Source: Acidimicrobiia bacterium | GTDB lineage: Bacteria; Actinomycetota; Acidimicrobiia; Acidimicrobiales; SZUA-35 | Direction: 5' to 3' | Assembly (NCBI GenBank): GCA_029863385.1 | Contig: JAOTVU010000027.1 | Location: 1-37,577 of the forward strand | DNA: 37,577 nucleotides | Part shown: positions 7,939 to 15,898 of the stretch, piece after piece | Position numbering within the stretch: position 1 is the stretch's first letter | Layout: each line of letters begins with the position of its first letter | Translations under genes and position numbers: made by a program | Notes under the pieces: model-generated | Told to the model about the DNA's origin: nothing | The model's database searches: none | The model's input: the letters and a program-made list of their open reading frames with translations, nothing else

Positions 7939-8897
7939 AAAACGGCGGCCGGGCTCCTCCGAGTTCGGCGGGCGGGTGTCGACTGACCGATCACGATCGC
8001 CGCCAATGCTCCCAGCACCACGGCCATGCCCAGCATCTGGGCGACGCTGAGCGGCTCACCGAGCAGAGCCCAGGCGATCAGCGACGCGGCCACCGGGATC
8101 ATCAGCGTGAACGTCGAGCCGACCCACAGCGGGATCTGAATCAGCGACCAGTTCATGAGGCTGTGGCCGAACAGCCCGGCCACGAACGTGATGACCAGGA
8201 TCAGCAGGAGATCACGACCCGTCGGCATCGACAGATCCTGACCGAACGCCACCGCCAACGGCAGGTTCAGCACGCCGGTCCACAGGGCGGCTCCCGCCGT
8301 GAACTCGGTCGAGGTCAACGAGCCCTTCGACTGCTTCGACGCGACGAAGTAGGCGCTCCAGGAGATCAGAGCGCCGACGGCCAAGAGGTCGCCCTTCACA
8401 CTGGACACGGCACTGTCGGTCGCCGTGACCACCACGGCGAAAACGCCGGCCAGGGCCACGATCGACCACACGGCGTCACGGGAACGGATCTTCTCTCCGA
8501 AGAATCGGGCGGCCACGACACCGACGAGAATCGGTTGGAGGGCTCCGATCAGCGTGGCGTTGATCACCGAGGTCTCCTTGACCGCGGTGAAGAAGAAGGC
8601 GACGTCGAGCGCCAGGGCGACACCACCGAAGGCCGACCGGCGAAGCGCTCGCAGGGAGAACGGCGTGCCCCGGAACCGCATCCAGACGGCGATGGCCACG
8701 AAGTGCAGCAGGAACCGGTAGACACCGACTGCGAGTCCGCCCATGTCGACCGCCTTGACCAGCACGCTGGCCGACCCCCAGGCGGTGACGGCCAGCGCTG
8801 CGCCGAGCAGACCGGCCAACGTCGACGCCCCGCCGTCGTCGACCGTTGCGGTACCACCGCCGCCAACAGCCGCGCCCGATGGCGCGATGTCGGCCAC
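7935..8897 (-). CDS. EamA/DMT-superfamily transporter
   Basis: A 320-residue drug/metabolite transporter-superfamily protein with two EamA repeats of about five transmembrane helices each. The first begins near AGLLGAALAVTAWGSASVL and the second near GDLLAVGALISWSAYFVA. The characteristic end-of-repeat segments are LIGALQPILVG and TLMIPVAASLIAW. Such proteins usually export amino acids, purines or other metabolites. The GTG start directly follows the TGA of the aminotransferase gene, with no intervening base, so the transporter may export that enzyme's product or substrate. That link is inference. Confidence 0.8.
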   Translation of the reverse strand: MADIAPSGAAVGGGGTATVDDGGASTLAGLLGAALAVTAWGSASVLVKAVDMGGLAVGVYRFLLHFVAIAVWMRFRGTPFSLRALRRSAFGGVALALDVAFFFTAVKETSVINATLIGALQPILVGVVAARFFGEKIRSRDAVWSIVALAGVFAVVVTATDSAVSSVKGDLLAVGALISWSAYFVASKQSKGSLTSTEFTAGAALWTGVLNLPLAVAFGQDLSMPTGRDLLLILVITFVAGLFGHSLMNWSLIQIPLWVGSTFTLMIPVAASLIAWALLGEPLSVAQMLGMAVVLGALAAIVIGQSTPARRTRRSPAAVL

Positions 8898-10190
8898 TCA
8901 ACCCCCGGTTCGGGCTATCGAAGCAGCCCAGTCGGCGCTCGCCTCGATCAAGCGGCGGCAGTCGTCGTCGGTGATCGCCTTGGAGAGGGCCATGAAACCG
9001 CGCCGGGCCAGATACAGACCCTGGGCCAGCATGGCGTGGAAGTAGAGCTCGACGAGCCGGTCGTCGTCGCTGTGGACACAGAGCATCGAGCCGAGCCCGG
9101 TCACCCACAATCCCACGCCGGCATCGGTGAACGCCGCCTGCAGATCGGCCCGGAGGCGATCACCGCGGTCGTTGACCTCGCCGAGGGTGTCGGCATCGAG
9201 CTCGTGGCGAAGCGTCGTGATGGCCGCCGTCATGGAGACGATGTTGTTGTTGAACGTGCCGGCCTGGGTCAACGATCGTTCGGCCGACGGTTCGAAGGCG
9301 GCCATGATGTGGCGGCGGCCGCCGAACGCACCAAAGGTCATACCCCCGGCCAGGTACTTCCCCAGAGTCGTCAGGTCGGGCAGGACGTCGAATCGCTGTT
9401 GCGCCCCGCCGGGAGAAAGGCGGGAGGTCATGACCTCGTCGAAGATCAGCAGGGTGCCGGTGTCGTCGCAACGACGGCGAAGCTCCTGAAGAAACGCCGG
9501 CGAGGCCGGCCGACAACCGCCGGAGCCCTGCACGGGCTCAACCAGCACGCAGGCCAGATCAGGTTGGAACAGGTCGTCGAGCCCGACGATGTCGTCGAAA
9601 CGGGCGACCCGGAACCGGTGGGGTACGTTCATCGGATTGTGCGGGCCGTCTTGCGGGCCGAACGACAGGACGCCGCCGTGGTAGGCCTGATCGAACACCC
9701 CGATCGTGCGGCGATCACCGCTGCCCTCTGCGACGGCGGCGACGTGGTGGAGCGCCGTGCCGATGGCCATGAGGTTGGCCTCCGTGCCCGAGTTGGTGAA
9801 CCGGACCTGGTCGATCGACGGGAACCGGTCACAGATGAGCTGGGCCAGCTCGACCTCCCGAGGGTGGGTGGCACCGAGCGCCCAGCCCTCGTTCAACACA
9901 TCGGCCACCGCCGCTTGGACGGTGGCCGGTGAGTGCCCGAGGAGAGCGGCGGTGTAGTTGCCGCAGAAGTCGATGTAGCGGTGACCGTCGACATCGATCA
10001 GGACCTGATCGTGAGCCGACGCCACCCGAAAGGGAAACGGATCGAAGTGGAGGACCGAACGGGTGTTGCCTCCCGGGAGCACTTTGCAGGCATCGGCGTG
10101 CCAGCGGGCGCTGACGGGACGGAGGGACCGGTAGGCGGCATGGGCCTCGCCGACCATTTCGGCCAGCCCGTGTTCGGGCTTCGTCGTCAC
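8898..10190 (-). CDS. Class III aminotransferase, glutamate-1-semialdehyde aminomutase-like
   Basis: A 430-residue fold-type I PLP enzyme. Motifs are LPGGNTRSV (38-46), SGTEANLMAI (134-143), LIFDEVMTSR (248-257, with the Asp that binds the PLP ring nitrogen) and TLGKYLAGG (275-283), in which Lys278 is the Schiff-base lysine. The LPGGNTR opening is typical of the glutamate-1-semialdehyde 2,1-aminomutase branch. It sits with an exporter rather than haem genes, so it may be a secondary-metabolism aminotransferase and not HemL. The frame is open to an ATG at 10244, but that start would overlap the upstream gene by about 50 nt. GTG 10190 leaves a 4-nt gap and is preferred. Confidence 0.78.
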   Translation of the reverse strand: MTTKPEHGLAEMVGEAHAAYRSLRPVSARWHADACKVLPGGNTRSVLHFDPFPFRVASAHDQVLIDVDGHRYIDFCGNYTAALLGHSPATVQAAVADVLNEGWALGATHPREVELAQLICDRFPSIDQVRFTNSGTEANLMAIGTALHHVAAVAEGSGDRRTIGVFDQAYHGGVLSFGPQDGPHNPMNVPHRFRVARFDDIVGLDDLFQPDLACVLVEPVQGSGGCRPASPAFLQELRRRCDDTGTLLIFDEVMTSRLSPGGAQQRFDVLPDLTTLGKYLAGGMTFGAFGGRRHIMAAFEPSAERSLTQAGTFNNNIVSMTAAITTLRHELDADTLGEVNDRGDRLRADLQAAFTDAGVGLWVTGLGSMLCVHSDDDRLVELYFHAMLAQGLYLARRGFMALSKAITDDDCRRLIEASADWAASIARTGG

Positions 10191-10194
10191 CCGT

Positions 10195-10599
10195 TTATCG
10201 TGACACAGCTTGCCGGTAGCGGCCCATTCCGAGACGGACGGCATCGAGGCGGCTCCGGGAGTCGACCAGTTCGGCCACGGGGGCGCCGCTACGGCGGAGA
10301 TCCTGATGGGCGTTCCAGCGGGTCAGGAGGTCTTCGAGATCGGCCTCGAACCGGGCTCGGAAGGCTTCGAGCTCGAGTCGGATCGACTCCCAATCAGCGC
10401 TGAGCCGGCTGAGGGCTCGGGCCCTCACGACCTCCGGGTAGGCTCGGTCGGCCACAACCTCGAGAACGGCCCAGTCGGGCCGCACCTGGCGAGCCATGAG
10501 GGTGACATCGGTGAGCTGCTGTTCGTTGGTTCCGAACCCGTGCTCGTGGATCGAGGCTCCGAGTCGGGCGAGGTCTTCGGTGCGTGGAATCTGTTGCAT
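10195..10599 (-). CDS. Hypothetical helical protein
   Basis: A 134-residue, soluble, mostly helical protein rich in Arg, Glu, Ala and Leu, with no motif I recognise and no membrane segment. The ATG at 10599 lies 6 nt after TAGGTT, with a TTGATT box 15 nt further upstream, and no Shine-Dalgarno sequence is present. It is the first gene of the minus-strand run with the aminotransferase, exporter and coiled-coil protein, and is divergent from a LysR regulator that is the obvious candidate controller. Confidence 0.6.
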   Translation of the reverse strand: MQQIPRTEDLARLGASIHEHGFGTNEQQLTDVTLMARQVRPDWAVLEVVADRAYPEVVRARALSRLSADWESIRLELEAFRARFEADLEDLLTRWNAHQDLRRSGAPVAELVDSRSRLDAVRLGMGRYRQAVSR

Positions 10600-10605
10600 G
10601 AGTCC

Positions 10606-10632
10606 AACCTACGAGCGCCTGGCCTCAATCAA
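10606..10632 (-). promoter_or_regulatory. Putative leaderless promoter divergent from lysR
   Basis: On the minus strand TTGATT (10632-10627) precedes TAGGTT (10611-10606) by 15 nt, and 6 nt then lead to the ATG at 10599. The spacing is short, so confidence is modest. Confidence 0.35.
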
Positions 10633-10645
10633 AAGCGATGATTAT

Positions 10646-10674
10646 TTGATGTATTGATCAGTAGATCTTATAAT
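10646..10674 (+). promoter_or_regulatory. Strong leaderless promoter of the LysR gene
   Basis: TTGATG (10646-10651), a 17-nt spacer and a perfect TATAAT (10669-10674) are followed 7 nt later by the ATG at 10682, so transcription should begin at the start codon. TATAAT is bracketed by two AGATCT palindromes (10663-10668 and 10675-10680). A TGATCA palindrome (10655-10660) lies in the spacer. The region is clearly AT-rich against the GC-rich background, as expected for a LysR autoregulatory site. Confidence 0.65.
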
Positions 10675-10681
10675 AGATCTC

Positions 10682-11611
10682 ATGTGGAACGATCTGAGCA
10701 CACGACACCTTCTGGCCCTCCGGGCGGTCGCTGAGGAGGGCACCTTCGGCAAGGCCGCGACCAGGCTCGGATTCACCCAATCGGCTGTCTCCCAGCAGGT
10801 GGCGGCACTGGAACAGATGGTCGGCCAACCGCTGTTCGACCGGCCCTCGGGCCCCCGTAGGCCCGAGCTCACGGCAGCCGGTGAACTGATGTTGCAGCAC
10901 GCCAACGCTCTCATCGAGGCCGTCGAACGGGCCGAACACGACCTCGACCGGTTCGGTCGGGGTGTGTCGGGCAAGCTGTCCGTCGGCACGTTCCAATCGA
11001 TCTCGGCCCGCGTGCTTCCACAGATCTTTCGTCGTCTGCATCAGGAAGCGCCCGACGTCGAGGTGACCGTCGTCGAGGAGGATGCCGACCAGGACATCCG
11101 GATCGGCTCACTACGGCGAGGCGACGTCGACCTCGCGTTCGTCGTGGGCGACCCCCACCCCGACTGTCAGGCCCGATACCTCGGAGCCGATCCCCATGTC
11201 GCCATGGTTCCGACCGACCATCCCCCGGGGCCGGTTGAGCTGGCGTCGCTGTCCGGCAAACCCGCCGTGGGCCAACCCCCCGGAGACACGTGCGGCCTGC
11301 AGGTGGATCGGGGTCTCGAACGTCTTGGCGTCACACCGAACTACGCCTTCCGCTCCCATGACAACGGCGCCATCCAGGGCATGGTCAGCGCCGGAGTCGG
11401 GATCGCCGTCGTTCCCCTGCTCACGATCGATGTCTCGGACCCCACGATCTCCGTGCGATCGACGATCCCGGAGATCGAACCTCGCCAGCTCAACCTCGTC
11501 TGGCTGGCCGATCGGTCGCTGTCACCGGTGGCCCAGCGCTTCGTCGATATCGCCACCGACGTCTGCGCTCAGCGGCTCGCCGCTGCCCCCGACGCCGAGG
11601 CGGCGGCCTAG
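10682..11611 (+). CDS. LysR-family transcriptional regulator
   Basis: A 309-residue LysR-type regulator. The N-terminal winged helix-turn-helix contains FGKAATRLGFTQSAVSQQVA (about residues 22-41) and the ELTAAGELML wing end. A linker helix and a two-lobed periplasmic-binding-protein-like effector domain follow (from about SGKLSVGTF), with the usual VSAGVGIAVVPLL segment near the end. It probably binds the 82-bp divergent region shared with the hypothetical/aminotransferase operon and regulates both directions, as is common for the family; the effector is unknown. The ATG lies at the expected +1 of a near-consensus promoter. The next gene is convergent, 20 nt away. Confidence 0.85.
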   Translation: MWNDLSTRHLLALRAVAEEGTFGKAATRLGFTQSAVSQQVAALEQMVGQPLFDRPSGPRRPELTAAGELMLQHANALIEAVERAEHDLDRFGRGVSGKLSVGTFQSISARVLPQIFRRLHQEAPDVEVTVVEEDADQDIRIGSLRRGDVDLAFVVGDPHPDCQARYLGADPHVAMVPTDHPPGPVELASLSGKPAVGQPPGDTCGLQVDRGLERLGVTPNYAFRSHDNGAIQGMVSAGVGIAVVPLLTIDVSDPTISVRSTIPEIEPRQLNLVWLADRSLSPVAQRFVDIATDVCAQRLAAAPDAEAAA

Positions 11612-11631
11612 TCAAGACGGAGCCACGTCGG

Positions 11632-14367
11632 TCAGCCGCCGTCGGGGGCGCCGCCTCCACCGCCTCCGCCGTTGCCGTTCCCGTTGCCGTTGCCGCCTCC
11701 GTTTCCGGCCGCCGTGGTCGATGTCGACTGGGTGCCGGTCGACTGGGTGGCGGTGGTCTGGCTGGTGGTCTGCTGGGCCGTGGTCGACGTGGTCTCGCTC
11801 GTCGAGCTGCTCGACGTCGAGTCCTCCGTCGTCGAGGACGAGTTCGGATCAACGGTCGACGGGCCGGCGGGATCGATGGTCGTGGTGGCGCCCTCGATCA
11901 CGTTGCCGTCGAGGTCGATCGGGAGGCAGGGTGCGGTGGTCGGCACGATGACGTCACCGCCTCCATCGCCACCGCCGTCGCCGTCCTGAGCCGGGACCGG
12001 GCCCCGCAGCGAGAACGTGGGGACGCGGAGATAACCGAAGCCGGAGCCGACGCCGGACCCAACCCCGATCACACCGAGCGCGCCTTCGTCCTCACCACCG
12101 CCGCCACCCTCGGGTTCCGACGTCGAGGTCGACTCGGCCTGCGCCTGGGCTGCGGCCACCAGGGCCGGGTCGGGCTCGGCACAGGGAACCAGCGTGGTCA
12201 TCAGCTCGATGCCGAGGACGTGTTGATCGGGGCCGGACTGCTCGGTGGCGATCTCGCAGGGCTCGTCATTGGCGGTGGCCTGCATCATGAAGTCGTGCCA
12301 CATGAGGGCGGGGACATCGCCACCGTGGATCTCGTCGTAGTCGGGGAACAGCTCACTGATCAGCGGCCACAGGGGCTCGCCGACCTCCTCCCGCTGCACA
12401 TTGGAGGCGGCCAGTGTTCCATCGCTCATCGTGCGGGGCGCTCCGACCTGGCCGGCCACACCCGGGTAGCCCATCCACACCGAGGTGGTGAGCTTGCAGG
12501 AGAACCCTGAGAACCAGGCGTGCTGGGCGTTGTTGGTGGTACCGGTCTTACCGGCCGTAGCTCGAACGGTGCCGTCCTCGTTGACGAGGAGCGCGTTCGT
12601 GCCCGTGCCGTTGGCCGCGACGTCGACCAGGGTGAGATTCACCTGTCGGGCCACGGAGCCGTCGACCGCCTGCTCGCCGGAACGAATGCCGTCGGCCGCC
12701 GACGCGGTGCCGTCACAATCGCCGGGCTGCGTCGGATACCAGCAGAGCACGTTGCCGTCGGCATCCTCGATGCGGTCGATGTAGACCGGATCGAATCGCA
12801 CCCCCTCCTGTTTGAACGTGGAGTAGACGGTGGCCATCTCGATCGGGGTGACGGTGTTGGAGCCGAGGGCGATCGACGGCACTGCGTCGATGTTGGAGGT
12901 GATACCGAGCCGGTGAGCCATGTCGATGACCGGTTCGATCCCCACCTGGAAGATCATCTGGGCGAAGATCGAGTTACGCGACCACCGCATGGCGTCGGAC
13001 ACCGTCTTGGCCCGGTTGACCGGATTGCGGCTGCCGCCACCGGGCGACCAGTTCCACTCCGGGTAGGTGACGGGCTCGTTGTCGAACAGCGACTCGAGCG
13101 AGTACCCCTGCTCGATGAACTCGGCCAGGACCACCGGCTTCATGGTGGACCCGGGCTCGAAGCCGGTGCCACCTCGGCCGGTGGCCAGGTTGACTTCCGA
13201 GGAGTCCCAGTCGGCACCGGCCATCATGGCCACCACCCGACCCTGATCGTCGAGGCTGACGATGGAGCCGAGCGGCATGTCGGGGTTTCGGGGGTCGAGC
13301 GTGTTGACGACCGTGTCGTAGGCCAGCCGCTGCAGCTGCGGGTCGAGTGTCGTGTAGACCCGCAGACTCTTCTGGTAGTACTCGGCCTGGGGGAAGATGG
13401 CCTCCAGCTGTTTACGGGCCTCCCACAGGAAGTACTCCGAGCCGACATCGGCCCACTTCACATCGCCAAGACCCTCGACGTTGGCCTCCTCCCGAACCAG
13501 CGACGACCAGTCGTCCTGTTCGGCCAGCACCCGCTGGTCGGCGGTGATGAACTCCTGCTCCTCCATCAAGCCCAGCGTCACGGCCCGGCGGCGGCCGGCC
13601 TCGTCCGGGAAGGAAATCGGATCGGCGGCAGCGGGATTGCGGATAAGGCCCGCCAGATAGGCGGCCTCGGGCAGGCTCAGGTCGGCCAGGTCCTTGCCGA
13701 AGTAGTTCCGGGACGCGGCAGCGATGCCATAGGAGCGGCGACCGAACCAGATTCGATTCAGGTAGCGCTCGAGGATCTGCTGCTTGGCTGCTTCCTTCGA
13801 GCCGAGCTCATTGGCCAACTCCTGCTCGAACTTGATGGCTCGAACCACCTCGCGGGCCTTGCGGGACACGCTGTCGGACGAGTCACCCGACGTCAGCTTG
13901 ATGTACTGCTGGGTGATCGTCGAACCGCCCTGAAGACTGCCCTCGCCGGTGAGCTTGCGTTTCGCCACCTGGTAGGCGGCTCGTGCGAGCCCGATCGGGT
14001 CGACACCCGAATGGTCGAAGTAACTCTTGTCCTCCGTGGCCATCACGGCCTGGATGACAACCTCGGGGATCTCGGCGTACGGGACGACGATACGATCCTC
14101 GGCGTTCTGGGCGACCGTGTAGGCGGCGGAATCGGGGCCGCATTCGAAGTCGACCTCACCGGTGCACACATACGTTGTCTCGTTGAGGTTCTCGAAGTCG
14201 TCGCCGGTCAGGGTCACCTGGCTGGCGAAGTTCCACGCGACGGCCAGTGCGGCGCCGGCGATCACGAAGAGAACGAAGAAGAAGCGGCGGAAGCGCCAGA
14301 ACGGATTTCGGCTCCGGTTACGGGGCGGAGCGGGGCCGGAGAGCGGCCCGGGAACATACGTCGTCAT
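11632..14367 (-). CDS. ponA: Class A penicillin-binding protein (PonA-type) with low-complexity tail
   Basis: A 911-residue bifunctional peptidoglycan synthase. A basic cytoplasmic N-terminus and TM segment (about 29-49) precede a GT51 glycosyltransferase domain. That domain has TEDKSYFDHSGVDP (111-124, Glu112 catalytic) and QGGSTITQQYIKL (146-158). The transpeptidase domain has PGSTMKP (Ser407 nucleophile, Lys410), SRN (463-465) and KTGTTN (607-612). The final ~190 residues are unusual: a Gly/Asp-rich segment, then a Ser/Thr-only stretch, ending in a Gly-Asn run. A TTG seven codons upstream is an alternative start; ATG 14367 is preferred. The DUF5318-type gene 51 nt upstream reproduces the Rv0049-ponA1 order of mycobacteria. 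Confidence 0.9.
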   Translation of the reverse strand: MTTYVPGPLSGPAPPRNRSRNPFWRFRRFFFVLFVIAGAALAVAWNFASQVTLTGDDFENLNETTYVCTGEVDFECGPDSAAYTVAQNAEDRIVVPYAEIPEVVIQAVMATEDKSYFDHSGVDPIGLARAAYQVAKRKLTGEGSLQGGSTITQQYIKLTSGDSSDSVSRKAREVVRAIKFEQELANELGSKEAAKQQILERYLNRIWFGRRSYGIAAASRNYFGKDLADLSLPEAAYLAGLIRNPAAADPISFPDEAGRRRAVTLGLMEEQEFITADQRVLAEQDDWSSLVREEANVEGLGDVKWADVGSEYFLWEARKQLEAIFPQAEYYQKSLRVYTTLDPQLQRLAYDTVVNTLDPRNPDMPLGSIVSLDDQGRVVAMMAGADWDSSEVNLATGRGGTGFEPGSTMKPVVLAEFIEQGYSLESLFDNEPVTYPEWNWSPGGGSRNPVNRAKTVSDAMRWSRNSIFAQMIFQVGIEPVIDMAHRLGITSNIDAVPSIALGSNTVTPIEMATVYSTFKQEGVRFDPVYIDRIEDADGNVLCWYPTQPGDCDGTASAADGIRSGEQAVDGSVARQVNLTLVDVAANGTGTNALLVNEDGTVRATAGKTGTTNNAQHAWFSGFSCKLTTSVWMGYPGVAGQVGAPRTMSDGTLAASNVQREEVGEPLWPLISELFPDYDEIHGGDVPALMWHDFMMQATANDEPCEIATEQSGPDQHVLGIELMTTLVPCAEPDPALVAAAQAQAESTSTSEPEGGGGGEDEGALGVIGVGSGVGSGFGYLRVPTFSLRGPVPAQDGDGGGDGGGDVIVPTTAPCLPIDLDGNVIEGATTTIDPAGPSTVDPNSSSTTEDSTSSSSTSETTSTTAQQTTSQTTATQSTGTQSTSTTAAGNGGGNGNGNGNGGGGGGGAPDGG

Positions 14368-14418
14368 TGCTGTATCACCAACTGTCAACCGGCTGTGCGG
14401 TTCAACGCCTGGGCCGGG

Positions 14419-14892
14419 TCAGCCCGAGACTTCGAAGGACTCCCGCAGGTGGTTCCACCAGCATTGGCGGCACACCTCGATGACATACCACGTAGAAGGT
14501 CTACCACGGTTTCTCAGCTTACGGGCTTCACCCAGATCGGCGACGACCCGACCCGACCTGGGAAGGGACGCTCCGAAGGCAAACGTTACCGCCACCAGAT
14601 CCGAACCGTCACACAACGGGCAAGGTTCCGGCAACAATGTTCCACAGTTGTGGGCGACCCGCCTCAGCTCGGCTTGGGCATCGCAGGCGGTCTCGATGGG
14701 CCGATCGCCCCGCAGGATCGAGTCCACAACCCGCTGACGGGCCAGGCGATAGCTCACCACGGCCGACGTCTTGGGGGCCGGTGTCGGCGCCTGCTGGCGA
14801 CCCTGAGCGGATCGGGACGTAGTCACCTCGACCAGGGTAGCGAATGCCCGGTGGCCGAGTCGTGTCGAATACCAATCAGAGATTTGTGCCAT
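14419..14892 (-). CDS. DUF5318-family zinc-ribbon-like protein
   Basis: A 157-residue protein whose central and C-terminal part matches what I know of the actinobacterial DUF5318 (Rv0049-like) family. It has a VVDSILRG helix, CDAQAELRRVAH, then CPLCDGSDLVAVTFAFG and a final VCRQCWWNHL. The two CxxC pairs suggest a bound zinc. The function is unknown. Conserved adjacency to ponA suggests a cell-wall or division-linked role. The ATG is preceded by an AGGA sequence about 4-8 nt away. The first ~35 residues are Thr/Ser/Ala-rich and less conserved-looking, so a shorter start is possible. Confidence 0.78.
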   Translation of the reverse strand: MAQISDWYSTRLGHRAFATLVEVTTSRSAQGRQQAPTPAPKTSAVVSYRLARQRVVDSILRGDRPIETACDAQAELRRVAHNCGTLLPEPCPLCDGSDLVAVTFAFGASLPRSGRVVADLGEARKLRNRGRPSTWYVIEVCRQCWWNHLRESFEVSG

Positions 14893-14944
14893 CGGTCCTA
14901 TGTCGAGGTTTCATGCGCTCCGCGACCACCACGATGAGTGACGC

Positions 14945-15787
14945 TCAGGCCCATCGGGCGAAGCCGATCAGCGGTGCGCCGGTGGTGACCAGGCCGGCCG
15001 AGAGCAGCACCATCACCGTGCGGGGCGACAGTCGAGGCCCCAGCCGGGCCCCGGTGCTCGACCCGATCACCGCGCCGAGAATGAGCGGCGGCGCATAGGC
15101 CCACACGATGTTGCCGGCAAGCGCGTGGCCGACCGCCGCCGCCGAGCTGGCCGCCATGCCGGCCGCGGCCGTCGTCGCTGCCGCCCGGTGGGCCGACAGC
15201 CGCTGCACCCGGGCGAGGTACGGCACGGCGATAAGACCGCCACCGACCGCGAAGGCGCCATTGAGGAAGCCCACCCCCGACGCACCGACCAGCAGGGCCG
15301 CGACGCGGGGTTCGACTCCGACACCGGATCGGGCCGGGGTGTCGGTCCCCACTTGGTGCCCGCCCATCGAACCCATCGCCACGAACACGGCGAGTGCGAT
15401 CATCAGCAGCCCGATGATCGTCAGCAGCACATCGGAGTCGAGCCGATTGGTCAGGAGCCACCCGCTCAGCAGGGCCACCGGAGCTGCGGTCACCGCCCAC
15501 CAGGCCGCCACCGTACGTTCGACGAGTCCCTGCCGGTCATAGGCAACGGACCCGGCGGCATGGAGGCAGGCCAGCGTGATCACGCCGGTGCCGACCGCTT
15601 CGGCGCCGTCGAGTCCGAACAGCAGGGCAAGGCCGGGTATGAGCAGGAACCCGCCGCCGGCGCCGATGATCGAACCGTACCCGCCGATGACCAGGGCCAG
15701 ACCGAACAGCCCGATGGCAACGCCAGGTTCCAAGACAGGCCAGTGTAGATCGACCCGCCCACCCGCGGCCTGGCCCGGCTGGTCCAC
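14945..15787 (-). CDS. TauE/SafE-family membrane permease
   Basis: A protein of about 280 residues with roughly eight hydrophobic segments in two homologous halves. Each half opens with a glycine-rich loop typical of the sulfite exporter TauE/SafE (DUF81) family: YGSIIGAGGGFLLIP in the first half and GFLNGAFAVGGGLIAVPYL in the second. The family moves sulfonates, sulfite or related anions across the cytoplasmic membrane; direction and substrate are unknown here. The open frame continues upstream to 15937, but GTG 15787 gives a family-typical length and clears the divergent thioesterase genes. A TTG nearer the first TM helix is another candidate. Confidence 0.72.
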   Translation of the reverse strand: MDQPGQAAGGRVDLHWPVLEPGVAIGLFGLALVIGGYGSIIGAGGGFLLIPGLALLFGLDGAEAVGTGVITLACLHAAGSVAYDRQGLVERTVAAWWAVTAAPVALLSGWLLTNRLDSDVLLTIIGLLMIALAVFVAMGSMGGHQVGTDTPARSGVGVEPRVAALLVGASGVGFLNGAFAVGGGLIAVPYLARVQRLSAHRAAATTAAAGMAASSAAAVGHALAGNIVWAYAPPLILGAVIGSSTGARLGPRLSPRTVMVLLSAGLVTTGAPLIGFARWA

Positions 15788-15814
15788 CGGACCATGATCG
15801 ATCTCCTCGCCCGG

Positions 15815-15844
15815 GTGAAACACGCAGGCGATCACGGATAAGGT
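15815..15844 (+). promoter_or_regulatory. Putative leaderless promoter for leader ORF and thioesterases
   Basis: GTGAAA (15815-15820) is followed after 18 nt by TAAGGT (15839-15844), and 6 nt then lead to an ATG at 15851. That ATG opens a 15-codon ORF ending at the start of the thioesterase gene. It fits the window's -10-to-start spacing pattern, but the -35 is weak. Confidence 0.35.
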
Positions 15845-15850
15845 CGCATC

Positions 15851-15898
15851 ATGACCCTGTTCGAATGGGCAGACCATCGATCGGTGCGGATCCCGTGA
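15851..15898 (+). CDS. Candidate 15-residue leader peptide
   Basis: ATG at 15851 opens a 15-codon reading frame encoding MTLFEWADHRSVRIP. It ends in TGA at 15896-15898, which overlaps a GTG at 15895 (GTGA) in the frame of the first thioesterase. With a TAAGGT -10 box 6 nt before the ATG, this looks like a leaderless mini-ORF that could couple translation into the thioesterase gene. No attenuator-like codon run is visible. It may simply be a chance ORF. Confidence 0.3.
   Translation: MTLFEWADHRSVRIP

Noticed and set aside
12520..14937. An 805-codon open frame on the plus strand opposite ponA, and similar long frames such as 7785-9932.
   Set aside because: They lie antisense to genes with complete catalytic motifs, have Arg/Gly/Val-rich composition without domains, and are expected in GC-rich DNA.
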